From positions 1,408,372 to 1,472,371 of the forward strand of contig NZ_CP013141.1 of assembly GCF_001442535.1 (NCBI RefSeq): 64,000 nt of DNA, given 5' to 3'. The DNA comes from Lysobacter antibioticus. Its GTDB lineage: Bacteria > Pseudomonadota > Gammaproteobacteria > Xanthomonadales > Xanthomonadaceae. The position numbers and the translations under genes were made by a program. A model generated the notes under the pieces. That model was given only the letters and a program-made list of their open reading frames with translations, searched no databases and was not told the DNA's origin. Shown piece after piece: positions 1 through 8,804 of this stretch. How positions within the stretch are numbered: position 1 is the stretch's first letter; each line of letters opens with the position of its first letter.

Positions 1-507
1 GGCCAGGCCGCGCGCTCGCTGCGCGACGGCGGCGCGCAGTTGCTGGTGATCTGCACCAACACCATGCACAAGGTCGCCGATGCGGTCGAAGCCGCGTCCG
101 GCTTGCCGTTGCTGCACATCGCCGACCCGACCGGCGCGGCGATCCGCGCGGCGGGATTGAGCCGGATCGGCCTGCTCGGCACGCGCTTCACCATGGAACA
201 GGACTTCTATCGCCAGCGTTTGATCGAACGCCACGGCCTCGACGTGATCGTGCCCGACCCGGCCGGCCGCGAACTCGTCCACCGGGTGATCTACGAGGAG
301 CTCTGCCTGGGCCGTATTCGCGACGAGTCGCGGCAGGCTTATCGCGACGTCATCGCCGGCCTGGTCGCGCGCGGCGCGCAGGGCGTGATCCTCGGCTGCA
401 CCGAGATCGGCCTGCTGATCGGCGCCGGCGATGTCGAGATCCCCTTGTTCGACACCACCGCCCTGCATGCGCGTGCGGCGGCGCTGGCGGCGATCGAAGG
501 CGCTTGA
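1..507 (+). CDS. Aspartate/glutamate racemase family protein (5' truncated by window edge)
   Basis: The reading frame is open to base 1, so the N-terminus lies outside the window; about 168 residues are visible. Two Cys-centred motifs typical of Asp/Glu racemases are present: CTNTMH near the start and GCTEI near the end. The cysteines are the expected pair of catalytic acid/base residues in this cofactor-independent family. By family, the protein would interconvert L- and D-aspartate or glutamate, or a related amino acid, in the cytosol; the sequence does not show which substrate. The gene ends about 90 bp before the Coa1-family gene on the same strand. Family assignment is firm, specificity is not. 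Confidence 0.85.
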   Translation, partial: GQAARSLRDGGAQLLVICTNTMHKVADAVEAASGLPLLHIADPTGAAIRAAGLSRIGLLGTRFTMEQDFYRQRLIERHGLDVIVPDPAGRELVHRVIYEELCLGRIRDESRQAYRDVIAGLVARGAQGVILGCTEIGLLIGAGDVEIPLFDTTALHARAAALAAIEGA

Positions 508-598
508 AGCAACGACGCGGCGCTCGTCCGGCGGCTTCGCTGGCCAGCAATACCATTCGCGGCGACACTGACCGCCGACCGACTCCGCGGAGCACGCC

Positions 599-1171
599 AT
601 GAACGACGAACGCCCGAACCCCGGCTGGTGGGGCCGCAATTGGAAGTGGGCGGTGCCGAGCGGTTGCCTGACTCTGATCCTGCTCGCCGGCCTGTTGCTG
701 GTCGGCGTCATCGGCCTGGGCATCAAGGGCTTGTCGGGGGTGATGAAAGCCAGCGAGCCGTACCGGCACGCCATCGCATTGGCCGAGGGCAATGCCGAGG
801 TCGTGGCCGCACTCGGCACCCCGCTGCGCACCGGCAGCATGATCCAGGGCACGCTGAGCACCGAAAACGCGAGCGGCCATGCCGACCTGTCGGTGCCGCT
901 GACCGGCCCCAAGGGCGAGGCGCGGCTCTACATCAAGGGCGAACGCGAGGCCGATCGCTGGACCTATTCGCTGATCGAGGTGGCGATCGAAGGCAGCGGG
1001 CAACGCATCGATCTGCTGAAAGATGAGGGCGCGCCGGCCGAGCCCGCAGCGCCCGCCGCCCAACCCGAAACGGAACCTCAGGACGATCCCGACGCCGACC
1101 CGGAGGCCGCGCCCGCCGACAACGGCGACTTGGTCAGCGCGACGGCAGCGGCAGGCCGCGGAAAGATTTGA
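599..1171 (+). CDS. Coa1-family (cytochrome c oxidase assembly factor-like) membrane protein
   Basis: A 190-residue protein with a short cytosolic N-terminus rich in Trp (GWWGRNWKW), one hydrophobic segment at about residues 20-43, then a soluble domain with the pattern EGNAEVVAALGTPL...LYIKGE. This matches bacterial proteins annotated as Coa1 family. In mitochondria Coa1 assists cytochrome oxidase assembly; a role here is only inferred from the name, since no oxidase genes are nearby. The last 40 or so residues are an Ala/Pro/Glu/Asp-rich low-complexity tail. Its 3' end overlaps the 3' end of the convergent Lrp gene by 38 bp. Confidence 0.7.
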   Translation: MNDERPNPGWWGRNWKWAVPSGCLTLILLAGLLLVGVIGLGIKGLSGVMKASEPYRHAIALAEGNAEVVAALGTPLRTGSMIQGTLSTENASGHADLSVPLTGPKGEARLYIKGEREADRWTYSLIEVAIEGSGQRIDLLKDEGAPAEPAAPAAQPETEPQDDPDADPEAAPADNGDLVSATAAAGRGKI

Positions 1172-1622
1172 CCGTACGCAGCACCAGGCTGGAGTTGATG
1201 TCGGCGCCGCCGGCCTGGTTGAGCAGGCGATCGAGCAGGAAGCGCGACAGGTGCTCGAGATCGCGCACGACGATCTGCAGCAGATAGTCCATGTCGCCGG
1301 TCAGCGCGTAACAGGCCACGACCTCGTCCCAGGTTTCGACGAACTCGGCGAAGGCCGCGACCGCCTCGCTGTCGTGGCGGCCCAGGCGCACCCGCACGAA
1401 GGCCTGCAGGCCCAGGCCGAGGCGCTCGGGATCGACCTCGGCGCGGTAACCGGAGATCACCCCTTCGCGTTCCAGGCGCTGGACCCGGCGCAGGCAGGCC
1501 GAAGCCGACAGGTGCACGCGCTCGGCCAGCTCGGCGTTGGTGAGGCGGCCGTCGCGCTGCAGCTCGGCGAGCAGGACGATGTCGGTACGGTCGAGTTCTA
1601 TGGTGGCCAACTCAGCGTCCAT
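1134..1622 (-). CDS. Lrp/AsnC family transcriptional regulator
   Basis: A 162-residue protein. The N-terminal winged helix-turn-helix is seen in LDRTDIVLLAELQRDGRLTNAELAERVHLSASACLRRVQRLE (residues about 10-51), followed by an RAM/AsnC ligand-binding domain (GLGLQAFVRVRL...YALTGDMDYLLQIVVRD). The frame stays open far upstream, but the ATG giving MDAELATIELD is preferred because it places the HTH at the family-typical distance. The gene is divergent from phhA with 129 bp between the starts. Such regulators often control the adjacent amino-acid catabolic gene in response to the amino acid. Regulation of phhA is therefore inferred from position and from palindromes in the gap. Confidence 0.9.
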   Translation of the reverse strand: MDAELATIELDRTDIVLLAELQRDGRLTNAELAERVHLSASACLRRVQRLEREGVISGYRAEVDPERLGLGLQAFVRVRLGRHDSEAVAAFAEFVETWDEVVACYALTGDMDYLLQIVVRDLEHLSRFLLDRLLNQAGGADINSSLVLRTVKSFRGLPLPSR

Positions 1623-1628
1623 CCTGGT

Positions 1629-1692
1629 TTTGACGCAACAATATTGCGCCAATCCGGCTTTGACGCGCAACAACGCAAGCTTATTGCGCCGC
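1629..1692. promoter_or_regulatory. Candidate Lrp/AsnC operator in the lrp-phhA divergent gap
   Basis: Two AT-containing inverted repeats stand out in GC-rich DNA. One is CGCAACAATATTGCG near 1634-1648, an imperfect palindrome around AATATT. The second has arms GCGCAA and TTGCGC at about 1664-1688 with an AAGCTT-like centre. Both lie between the two divergent starts. Lrp-family proteins bind such AT-centred palindromes, often in phased pairs. Binding here is inference. Confidence 0.45.
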
Positions 1693-1751
1693 AGCGCGGT
1701 TAAAGTCATCTGGTCCCCGACTGTCCGGGACGTTCCAGGAGCCCCACGGCC

Positions 1752-2645
1752 ATGACCCCCGCCACCCCGCAGCGCGTCGAACACCAGCTCACCGACAAGG
1801 GCTACGTGCCGGTCTATACGACCGCCGTGATCGAGCAGCCGTGGGCGTCGTATTCGGGCCAGGACCATGCGGTGTGGGCGCAGTTGTTCGAGCGCCAGCA
1901 GCAGGTGCTGGTCGGCCGGGCCAGCGACGAGTTCCTGACCGCGCAGCGGGCCATGCACATGAGCCCGCACCAGATCCCGAAGTTCGAGGACCTCAACCGC
2001 GTGCTGCGTGCGCACACCGGCTGGGAGCTGATCGGCGTCGAGGGCCTGCTGCCGGAACTGACCTTCTTCGACCACCTCGCCAACCGCCGTTTCCCGGTGA
2101 CCTGGTGGATCCGCAAGCCCGAGCAGATCGATTACCTGGCCGAGCCGGACCTGTTCCACGACCTGTTCGGCCACGTGCCGCTGCTGATGAACCCGGTGTT
2201 CGCCGACTACATGGAGGCCTACGGCCGCGGCGGCCTCAAAGCGCACGGCATCAACCCCGAAGCGCTGGTCCACCTGACCCGGCTGTACTGGTACACGGTC
2301 GAATTCGGCCTGATCAAGCAGGCCGACGGCCTGCGCATCTACGGCAGCGGCATCGTCTCGTCGAAGAGCGAATCGATCCATTGCCTGGAGTCGGCCGCGC
2401 CCAACCGGATCGGCTTCGATCTGGAGCGGATCATGCGCACCCGCTACCGCATCGACACCTACCAGAAGACCTACTTCGTTATCGACAGCTTCGAGCAGTT
2501 GATGCGGGCGACCGAACCGGACTTCACCCCGATCTACGACCGCCTCGCCACCCAGGATTCGATCCCGGCCGGCGACGTGCTCGCCACCGACACGGTGTTC
2601 CAGCGCGGCAGCGGCGAGGGTTGGCTGACCGACGGCGACGTCTGA
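1752..2645 (+). CDS. phhA: Phenylalanine 4-monooxygenase
   Basis: A 297-residue monomer-type aromatic amino acid hydroxylase that converts phenylalanine to tyrosine with O2 and tetrahydropterin. The iron-binding motif is visible as PDLFHDLFGHVPLL with His136 and His141, and the third ligand is Glu184 in YWYTVEFGL. Length agrees with bacterial PhhA, which lacks the regulatory ACT domain of animal enzymes. An AGGAG-type ribosome site lies 9 bp before the ATG. The gene is divergent from an Lrp/AsnC regulator, consistent with amino-acid-responsive control of phenylalanine catabolism. No pterin recycling gene (phhB) is adjacent. Identification is very firm. Confidence 0.97.
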   Translation: MTPATPQRVEHQLTDKGYVPVYTTAVIEQPWASYSGQDHAVWAQLFERQQQVLVGRASDEFLTAQRAMHMSPHQIPKFEDLNRVLRAHTGWELIGVEGLLPELTFFDHLANRRFPVTWWIRKPEQIDYLAEPDLFHDLFGHVPLLMNPVFADYMEAYGRGGLKAHGINPEALVHLTRLYWYTVEFGLIKQADGLRIYGSGIVSSKSESIHCLESAAPNRIGFDLERIMRTRYRIDTYQKTYFVIDSFEQLMRATEPDFTPIYDRLATQDSIPAGDVLATDTVFQRGSGEGWLTDGDV

Positions 2646-2697
2646 GCCGGACGGCGCTGTTTCGCGGGATTCAGCAATGGATGCCGACGCAGCTTCT

Positions 2698-3602
2698 GTA
2701 GGAGCTGCGTCCTGCTGGATTTCCTGCGGTCATAAGCCGCGACCACGGGACGCGCAAAGACCACAACGCCGAAGTCGCCTGTCGAAGCGACGTGCTGGCG
2801 CAGGGTAGGAGCGGCGCGAGCCGCGACCGCGCTATGTCGGGTTTGCGACGTGTCGCTCAAGCAAGATCTAGATCAAACGCCAAAAGCTTCCGCCACTAAA
2901 GCGGCGGGTTACTTTCTTTTGTCATAAGCAACAAAAGAAAGGTAACCAAAGAAAAATGCTTCTCTTTGAATCACGGACCCGCACGTTCGATGCATCCGCG
3001 GGGATCTACATACGGGACATCCCTGTCCCGATGAAAAACGGCGCGCTTCCCTGCGCGCCGCCCTCCGGGTCTTCTATGGCCTTCGCTAATGCGAGGCGAC
3101 GCACAGCAACCGCAACCGCAAAATCTCTACGGCTGCGGCAACACCTATGTTGCTGTTGCTGTGATGAGCTTGGCGCAGTGCCGAATTCGCGAGAACGCCT
3201 GGAGACCCGGGGGGCGGCGCACAGGACGTGCGCCGTTTTTCGATAGGGCAAGGATGTCCTATCGAAAAATCCCGGCGCGAGCTGCGAACTTGCAAGGGAG
3301 CTTCGTCAAGGAGAGCCCTTTTCTTTGGTTACCTTTGACCGAAGGGAATCCAGACGGACTTTTGGGCTTAGCAAAAGAAAGTAACCCGGCCGCGTCAGCG
3401 GACGGAAGCTTTGCTCTTGATGTTGCTTTACCGTCCCACGGCCGGAAACGCCGAAGGGGGACGTAGCGCGGTCGCGGCTTGCGACCGAAGGAAATCCAGT
3501 AGGACGTCGTTCCTACCCCCCGCGAAAGCAGACCGCTTCGATAAGCGACATCAGCGTTATCGCCTCTGCGCGTCCCTTGGTCGCGGCTCGCGCCGCTCCT
3601 AC
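2698..3602. repeat. Nested inverted-repeat element, copy A (REP pairs + L arm + R arm)
   Basis: This fills most of the 1 kb gap between phhA and the FAD protein. The outer left arm runs from a GTAG-REP at 2698 to another at 2805-2828. The L arm is 2871-3097, the R arm 3190-3420, and the outer right arm ends at the inverted REP 3579-3602. L is roughly the reverse complement of R. Both share AAGCTTCCG, the GTTACTTTCTTTTG block, a GC-rich terminator-like hairpin and a GGGACA/TGTCCC-type stem. The centre holds degenerate CAACCG and TTGCTG repeats. Short reading frames exist here but follow the repeat rather than any protein family. No other gene is seen in the gap. Confidence 0.85.
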
Positions 3603-3648
3603 CCAAGAGCAAAGCACCCATCCAGCCCAGCCCTGTAGGAGCAAGAGC

Positions 3649-5040
3649 TCAGCCGGCAACGGCCAGCCGCTGTGCGCCCGCAGCACGCGCCGCGGCGGTC
3701 GCCGAAAGCAACTGCCCAGCCAACTCCCGCGCCGCGCTGCGCAACTCCGGTACCGCGGTGATTTCCCACAGTTGTGCACGCAGCAGGGGCCCGATCGCGT
3801 ACAGACCGCGCACCGCGCCGCCCTTGTTGTCGAGCACCTCGAACCGGTCCGAGACCTTCAAGCCCAGCCCCAACGGATCGGCCGCGACCAGGCCCGATTC
3901 GCGCAAGTGCGCGACCAGCGGGTGAGTGGTACGTTCGACGTCGGTGTCGAGCCCGGTGGCACGGATCAGCGCGTCGTAGCGCTCACTGTGCAAGGTGCTG
4001 CCACCGCGTTCGCGGATCAAGACCTCGACCGCGTCGTCGCCGCGTCGCGCTCGCAGCAAGCGGCCGGCACGTACTTGCAGCTGACCGCTTTCGCGCAGAG
4101 CCTGCAGCTGTTCGGCCAGCTGCGGCGCGATGCGGTGACGCACGACTTCCCAGTACGAACGCAGGTGACGCAGGAAACTCGCACGTTGCGGCATGGGCAC
4201 GCCGCGCCAGAAGTTCTGCAGATGCGGGCGCAAGGCATCGATCAGGCTGCGCCAGTCGTCGACCACCGGCGCCAGGGTGCGCAGGGCGCGCAAGACCTCG
4301 CGCGGCGCATGCGTGTGCAGCGCCTGCAACACGGCCGGCGGCAACGCGATCTCCGCCGGCGGGTAGTCGCCGTGCGCACGCGGCAACAGGCCGTGCCGCG
4401 ACAGGGCCACGATCGGGCCGCGATGGCCACGTCGATGCAGGGTCGTCACCACGTCGGCCATGGTCAGGCCGGTGCCGACGATCAGCAGCCGCGCATCCGG
4501 GTCGATCGCATCGATCGCGCCGTCCTGCCAGGGCCAACCCAGGTAACTCGGATGGATCGCCAGGCGCGGCCCGACCCCGGCCAGCGCTTGCGGCGGCAAG
4601 GCGCCGACCGCGAGCACCACGCGATCGCTGAGGAAATCGCTGCCGTCGGCCAAGTGCACGCGAAAGCCGGCCGAAGCGCGTTCGACCGCGATCGCTTCCT
4701 GGCGGATCTGGTTGAAGGCCGCGGTGCTGCCGGCAACGGCGGTCTGCAGTTGCGCATGCAGGTACTCGCCGTAGGCCAATCGCGGCAGATAGCTGACCCG
4801 CGCGCGATCGCTGAGGTTGAGCCAGTCGGCGAAGGCGCCGGGCTGATCCGGCGTCGCGCCGAGCTCGCTCGCGCGCACGTTGAGCAGATGCTCGGACCGC
4901 GCTTCGCCATAGGCGACGCCGCGGCTGTAACTGTCCGCCACGCCGATCAGGCACAACTCCACGCCGGGTCCCGCTTGCCGCGCCAATTCGCTGGCGAGCG
5001 CGCTGCCGCTGAAACCCGCTCCGACGATCGTGATCCGCAT
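3649..5040 (-). CDS. FAD/NAD(P)-binding protein (YdhS-like)
   Basis: A 463-residue protein with an N-terminal Rossmann motif GAGFSG at residues 7-12. A second dinucleotide-binding motif GTGLTM lies at about 189-194, as in flavoproteins of the FAD-NAD(P)-binding (NAD_binding_9) family. The segment HLLNVRASELGATPDQPGAF is typical of this family near its FAD site. These proteins are thought to be oxidoreductases or hydroxylase-like enzymes, but the substrate is usually unknown. The gene stands alone, between repeat copy A and a secreted hydrolase on the same strand. The C-terminus is Ala-rich. Flavoprotein identity is firm; the reaction cannot be given. Confidence 0.8.
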   Translation of the reverse strand: MRITIVGAGFSGSALASELARQAGPGVELCLIGVADSYSRGVAYGEARSEHLLNVRASELGATPDQPGAFADWLNLSDRARVSYLPRLAYGEYLHAQLQTAVAGSTAAFNQIRQEAIAVERASAGFRVHLADGSDFLSDRVVLAVGALPPQALAGVGPRLAIHPSYLGWPWQDGAIDAIDPDARLLIVGTGLTMADVVTTLHRRGHRGPIVALSRHGLLPRAHGDYPPAEIALPPAVLQALHTHAPREVLRALRTLAPVVDDWRSLIDALRPHLQNFWRGVPMPQRASFLRHLRSYWEVVRHRIAPQLAEQLQALRESGQLQVRAGRLLRARRGDDAVEVLIRERGGSTLHSERYDALIRATGLDTDVERTTHPLVAHLRESGLVAADPLGLGLKVSDRFEVLDNKGGAVRGLYAIGPLLRAQLWEITAVPELRSAARELAGQLLSATAAARAAGAQRLAVAG

Positions 5041-5233
5041 GAGGTGCTCCTGTCGCGAGGCGATACCGAGGAGCTTCCGTTCTAGTGGATCGCCCGCGCC
5101 GATGCGTAAAGCGCGGGTTACCGTTGCGTAAAGACGCGCGAACCATGTGGAACGTCGTCATGACGATTCGCCATGTCGTACGACTTCGAACTGCAACGTG
5201 CTGCCGCGCGCTTCAGCTTCGGCCGCCGATACG

Positions 5234-5268
5234 CGAAGGCTCCGGTTCGCACGAAACCGGAGCCTTCG
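5234..5268. terminator. Strong hairpin downstream of the secreted hydrolase gene
   Basis: A 14-bp perfect stem (CGAAGGCTCCGGTT with its complement, 7-nt loop) lies about 30 bp beyond the stop of the minus-strand hydrolase gene. There is no U tract on either side, so it is either a weak terminator or a 3' stabilising hairpin. Confidence 0.5.
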
Positions 5269-5296
5269 ATTCCGTCGATGCAAACGACGAGCCGCC

Positions 5297-6664
5297 TTAC
5301 TTCGCCTCGGCCAGCACCTTGGCCTTGCCATAGGGCTTGCCGTCGAGTTTGCCGTGCTTGATCCAGTCCAGCTGCATCGCGAAATAGCCCTCGGCGACGC
5401 GGGTGTGCTGGCGCTCGCCCTTGGCGTCGACTTCGAAATCGAGGATGCCGTGATCGGCCTGCGGGAACAGCGCGCTGGTGATCGGGCGGCCTTCGCCGGC
5501 CAATCCGATCAGGCGCTTCTGGGTTTCATCGGACGGCGCTTCGACGTCGGAACCGCCCAGGATCCACAGCTCCGGCACGGGCAGGCTGCGCAGCACCGGC
5601 ATCGGGTCGTAGTCCCAGCTCACATCGACGTCTTGCTTGGCCAGCTCGGCCAGGACTTCGGCGCGGGTGTGGTTGATCACCAGGCCGGTGTACTCGCCCT
5701 TGAGCGCCTTCCACCACGGCTGTGCGGCGTACTTGGCGCGCACTGCTTCGAGTTCCTTCCAGCCGCGCTGGCCGTCGCTGGAGGCGATCAGGCCGGTCGC
5801 GTCCGACACTTCGCGCGCCTTGGCCAGGGTCTGGGCATCGCCGAAGCCGGCCGCTCGCAGGTCCATCGCGACCTGGTCGCGGTCTTCGGCCAGCACGCCG
5901 TCGGCGAGGCCGAAGCCGACCACGACGAACTCGGCCTGCGGTTCCTTGCTCGCTGCCAGCGGCGCGACCCAGCCGCCCTGGCTGCCGCCCTGGAAACCGG
6001 TGCGGCCGGCGCGCGGCCCGGCCAGACGCTTGGCCTCGCGCAACGCCGCGGCGGCGTCGTCGGAGAGTTGATAGAAGTTCTGGTTGTACTTGCCGGTGGA
6101 ACCGCCGGTGCCGCGCTTGTCGTAAACGAACACGCCGACGCCGTTGGCCGGGAACAGGTTCTGCAGGTGATACATGTCGACGCCGGAGTAGTTCTCGGAA
6201 CCGTGCACCAGCACCACCAACGGCACCGGGCCCTCGCCGGGCGGCAACACCAGGCGGCCGCGCAGGTCGACGCCGTTGCCCTTGAACCGGGTTTCGGTGA
6301 CGTCGAACTTCAGCTTGCGGCCGTCATGGCCGGCGTAGCGGATGCGGCCGTCGGCGCAATCGCCGAACGACACCGCCACGCCGTCGGCCTGGTCGGTCCA
6401 GCCGCGCGTGCTGGTCCAGGCGCCGTCCTTGTGCACCAGCTTGCCGGTGCTGCCGTCGAGCAGACGCCAGCGCAGCACGCCGGCGGCGCTGGTGCGGGCG
6501 ATATCGACCACGCGATCGTCGTCGAGGCGATAGGCGCCCGTATGGCATTGCGTCTGCGCCGCGGCCGGGTCGGCGGCCTGAGCCGCGGGTTCGGCGGCGA
6601 GGGCGCTACCGCTCGCCAACAGCGCGATCGGCAGGACGTGGCGGTACAGGACGGATCGGTTCAT
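5297..6664 (-). CDS. Secreted alpha/beta hydrolase
   Basis: A 455-residue protein starting MNRSVLYRHVLPIALLASGSALAAEP, a clear Sec signal peptide. An upstream in-frame ATG would spoil it, so the start at 6664 was chosen. The mature part has an N-terminal domain of about 110 residues and then an alpha/beta hydrolase fold. Visible marks are an oxyanion-type VLVHGSE segment and a nucleophile elbow GGSQGGW with Ser at about residue 228. A late PQADHGILDFE supplies the catalytic His. It is probably a periplasmic or secreted serine esterase or peptidase-like hydrolase; the substrate is unknown. A strong hairpin follows the gene. Confidence 0.8.
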   Translation of the reverse strand: MNRSVLYRHVLPIALLASGSALAAEPAAQAADPAAAQTQCHTGAYRLDDDRVVDIARTSAAGVLRWRLLDGSTGKLVHKDGAWTSTRGWTDQADGVAVSFGDCADGRIRYAGHDGRKLKFDVTETRFKGNGVDLRGRLVLPPGEGPVPLVVLVHGSENYSGVDMYHLQNLFPANGVGVFVYDKRGTGGSTGKYNQNFYQLSDDAAAALREAKRLAGPRAGRTGFQGGSQGGWVAPLAASKEPQAEFVVVGFGLADGVLAEDRDQVAMDLRAAGFGDAQTLAKAREVSDATGLIASSDGQRGWKELEAVRAKYAAQPWWKALKGEYTGLVINHTRAEVLAELAKQDVDVSWDYDPMPVLRSLPVPELWILGGSDVEAPSDETQKRLIGLAGEGRPITSALFPQADHGILDFEVDAKGERQHTRVAEGYFAMQLDWIKHGKLDGKPYGKAKVLAEAK

Positions 6665-6823
6665 GAGCGTTGCCGTTTCGGTGAAGAGTGATGGTGAGAT
6701 GCGCCGATAGCTTTTACGGTTGCAAGCTATCGGCTTCGGCAAGGCTCAACCCTCGACACTTTCTTTTTGCCGCGCGCTGTGATCCGGTCGCCGGTCGCAG
6801 CGATTCGCAGCGATAGCAGAACT

Positions 6824-7537
6824 TCATGCGATGCCGCGCGTCGCGTTCGCCGCCACCGTCGTCGCGGCCGGCTTCCAACGCCGGTCGAACCAGAGCTTGG
6901 CGCCGACCGCGACCACCAAGGGGCCGAACCAGGCCGCGTAGTGCAGGGCGACGCCGTCGATCGCCGGCAACAGGCGCGGCAGGCCGATGCCGAGGAAGGC
7001 GATATGGGTGGCGATGCCGTTGCCGATCATCGCGGTGTAGTGCTCGATCAGCCACCAGCGCGGACGTTGCGCCAGACGGTCGCGGCGCCAGCGCTTGTGC
7101 AGCAGGTCGACGCCGATGAACAAGCCGATGCTGGAGAAACCGCTCAACAGGGGCGCGCCGACCTTCAGGCCCAGCGCCAGGATGGCCGCGCCCGACAGCA
7201 GCGACAGCGCGGCCAGGGCGACGTAGACCGGGCCGGTGTAGCGCACGACGTCGCGCTTGTCGCGGACCGCCCGCCAACTGGTCCACACGCCGGTGGCGGT
7301 GATCACCAGCAGATAGCCGAGGAAGGCTGCGGTGATCGGTTGGCCGCCCTGCCACTTGTGCAGAGCCATCGGCACGCCGGTGACGAGGATGCCGGTCATC
7401 GCGATCAGGAAGACCTGGCCGGCGCGCCGGTGCAGCGGGCTGCCCTTGCGGGCCAGGCCCGCGGTCCAGAAACCGATCAGTGCCAGGCAGCCGATCGCGA
7501 TGTGCAGGTATTTGATCCATTCGTAGGCCGATGCCAT
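6824..7537 (-). CDS. Multi-pass membrane protein, DUF2306-like
   Basis: A 237-residue protein with about six or seven hydrophobic segments (for example HIAIGCLALIGFWTAGLA, FLIAMTGILVTGVPMAL, FLGYLLVITATGVW). Interspersed His residues (LHIAIG, LHRRAG, ALHKW) recall membrane proteins of the DUF2306 or cytochrome-b-like type. No enzymatic motif is recognised. It lies head to head with the histidine kinase gene at 7698, with about 160 bp between the starts, which suggests but does not show a shared control region. Confidence 0.65.
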   Translation of the reverse strand: MASAYEWIKYLHIAIGCLALIGFWTAGLARKGSPLHRRAGQVFLIAMTGILVTGVPMALHKWQGGQPITAAFLGYLLVITATGVWTSWRAVRDKRDVVRYTGPVYVALAALSLLSGAAILALGLKVGAPLLSGFSSIGLFIGVDLLHKRWRRDRLAQRPRWWLIEHYTAMIGNGIATHIAFLGIGLPRLLPAIDGVALHYAAWFGPLVVAVGAKLWFDRRWKPAATTVAANATRGIA

Positions 7538-7697
7538 GGCGGTGTCTCCTCGCGTCCGGCGCGGTTACCGGGTGAGGCCATGGTGTTCGCGGGCGGGCGC
7601 GGCGGCAGGGCCCAGGAGTCAGGACTTCACCCTGCCGGAAGTCACTTTCTGCGCCGCGGCCATTGCCACTGCGCACGCTCACGCGCAGCATCCCGGC

Positions 7698-8804
7698 ATG
7701 CCTGCCGCCCTGCGCGTGATCTTCCAAGCCATCAACCTGCCCGCCGTGCTGACCTGGCTGGCGGTGGCCTTGTCGCTGCGCCACGACGGCACCCGCGACC
7801 AAGTCGCGCAGTGGGCGGCGATGATCGGCTTCCTGTTGAGTTTTCTCGCCAGCGACCTGATCCCGCCCTCGCGCCCGCGCCGCAAGCTGGCGCTGTTCGC
7901 GGTCGAGACGCTGTGCGCGCTGGCGGTGTGCTGGCTGGCGCCCAAGGGCGGCACCTCGCCGGCCTTGCTGGTGGTGCTGATCGCCCACCTCGCCCTGGTC
8001 TATCCGCCGCGGCCGGTGTTGATCGTCGCATTGCTGCTGAACCTGGCGCTGTATCTGATCATGCGCAATGCCGGGCACGGCGCGCCGCTGGTGGTGACCC
8101 TGATCTTCGCCGGCTTCCAGGGCTTCGCGGCGATGATCGCCCACTATGCGCGCACCGCCGAACGTACTCGCGACCAGTTGGCCCTGGTCAATGCCGACCT
8201 GCTCGCCACGCGCGCCCTGCTGGCCGACAGCGCGCGCGATGCCGAACGCCTGCGGGTGGCGCGCGAGCTGCACGACGTCGCCGGCCACAAGCTCACCGCG
8301 ATGATGTTGAACCTGCGCGCGCTCGCCGCCGAGCCCGACCTCGGCCAACGCTATGAAGTGCAGCTCGCGCAGCAGCTGGCCGGCGAATTGCTCGGCGACA
8401 TCCGCGACGTAGTGCAGGCACTGCGCGATTCGCGCGGCCTCGACCTCGCCACCGCCCTGCGCGCCCTCGCCGCGCCGATGCCGCGGCCGGCATTGGAGCT
8501 GGACATCGACGAACGCATCCACCTGACCGATCCGGCCCTCGCCGAAACCTTGCTGCGGCTGGTACAGGAAGCGCTGACCAACAGCGCGCGTCATGCCGAC
8601 GCCGAATACGTGCGGGTCTCGATCCAGCGCGACGGCGAGCACTTGCAGGTGCGCGTGGAAGACGACGGCCGCGTACGCGGCACGCTGCGCGAAGGCAATG
8701 GCCTGGCCGGTATGCGCGAACGCATCGCCGCGGCCGGCGGCAGCCTGAGCTTCGCCCGCAACGAGCGCGGCGCCATGCGCATCGACGCGAGGCTGCCGGG
8801 ATGA
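7698..8804 (+). CDS. DesK/NarL-type sensor histidine kinase
   Basis: A 368-residue kinase. The N-terminal half holds about four to six hydrophobic segments (LPAVLTWLAVALSL, LLVVLIAHLALVY, VLIVALLLNLALYLIM). A dimerisation/phosphoacceptor block RVARELHDVAGHKLTAMM follows, with His192 as the expected phosphorylation site. A HATPase_3 domain is seen in LVQEALTNSARHA and GNGLAGMRERI. The membrane-embedded sensor without a large periplasmic loop resembles DesK, which senses membrane state. The frame extends upstream, but the ATG at 7698 gives the proper hydrophobic start. The stop overlaps the start of the response regulator gene by 4 bp (ATGA), so the two are translationally coupled. Confidence 0.88.
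   Translation: MPAALRVIFQAINLPAVLTWLAVALSLRHDGTRDQVAQWAAMIGFLLSFLASDLIPPSRPRRKLALFAVETLCALAVCWLAPKGGTSPALLVVLIAHLALVYPPRPVLIVALLLNLALYLIMRNAGHGAPLVVTLIFAGFQGFAAMIAHYARTAERTRDQLALVNADLLATRALLADSARDAERLRVARELHDVAGHKLTAMMLNLRALAAEPDLGQRYEVQLAQQLAGELLGDIRDVVQALRDSRGLDLATALRALAAPMPRPALELDIDERIHLTDPALAETLLRLVQEALTNSARHADAEYVRVSIQRDGEHLQVRVEDDGRVRGTLREGNGLAGMRERIAAAGGSLSFARNERGAMRIDARLPG

Noticed and set aside
3089-3466. Open frames inside the repeat elements (also in copies B, C and D) with similar peptides
   Set aside because: Peptide similarity follows from the repeated DNA; frames are broken differently in each copy and the arms are inverted copies of each other, so coding is unlikely.
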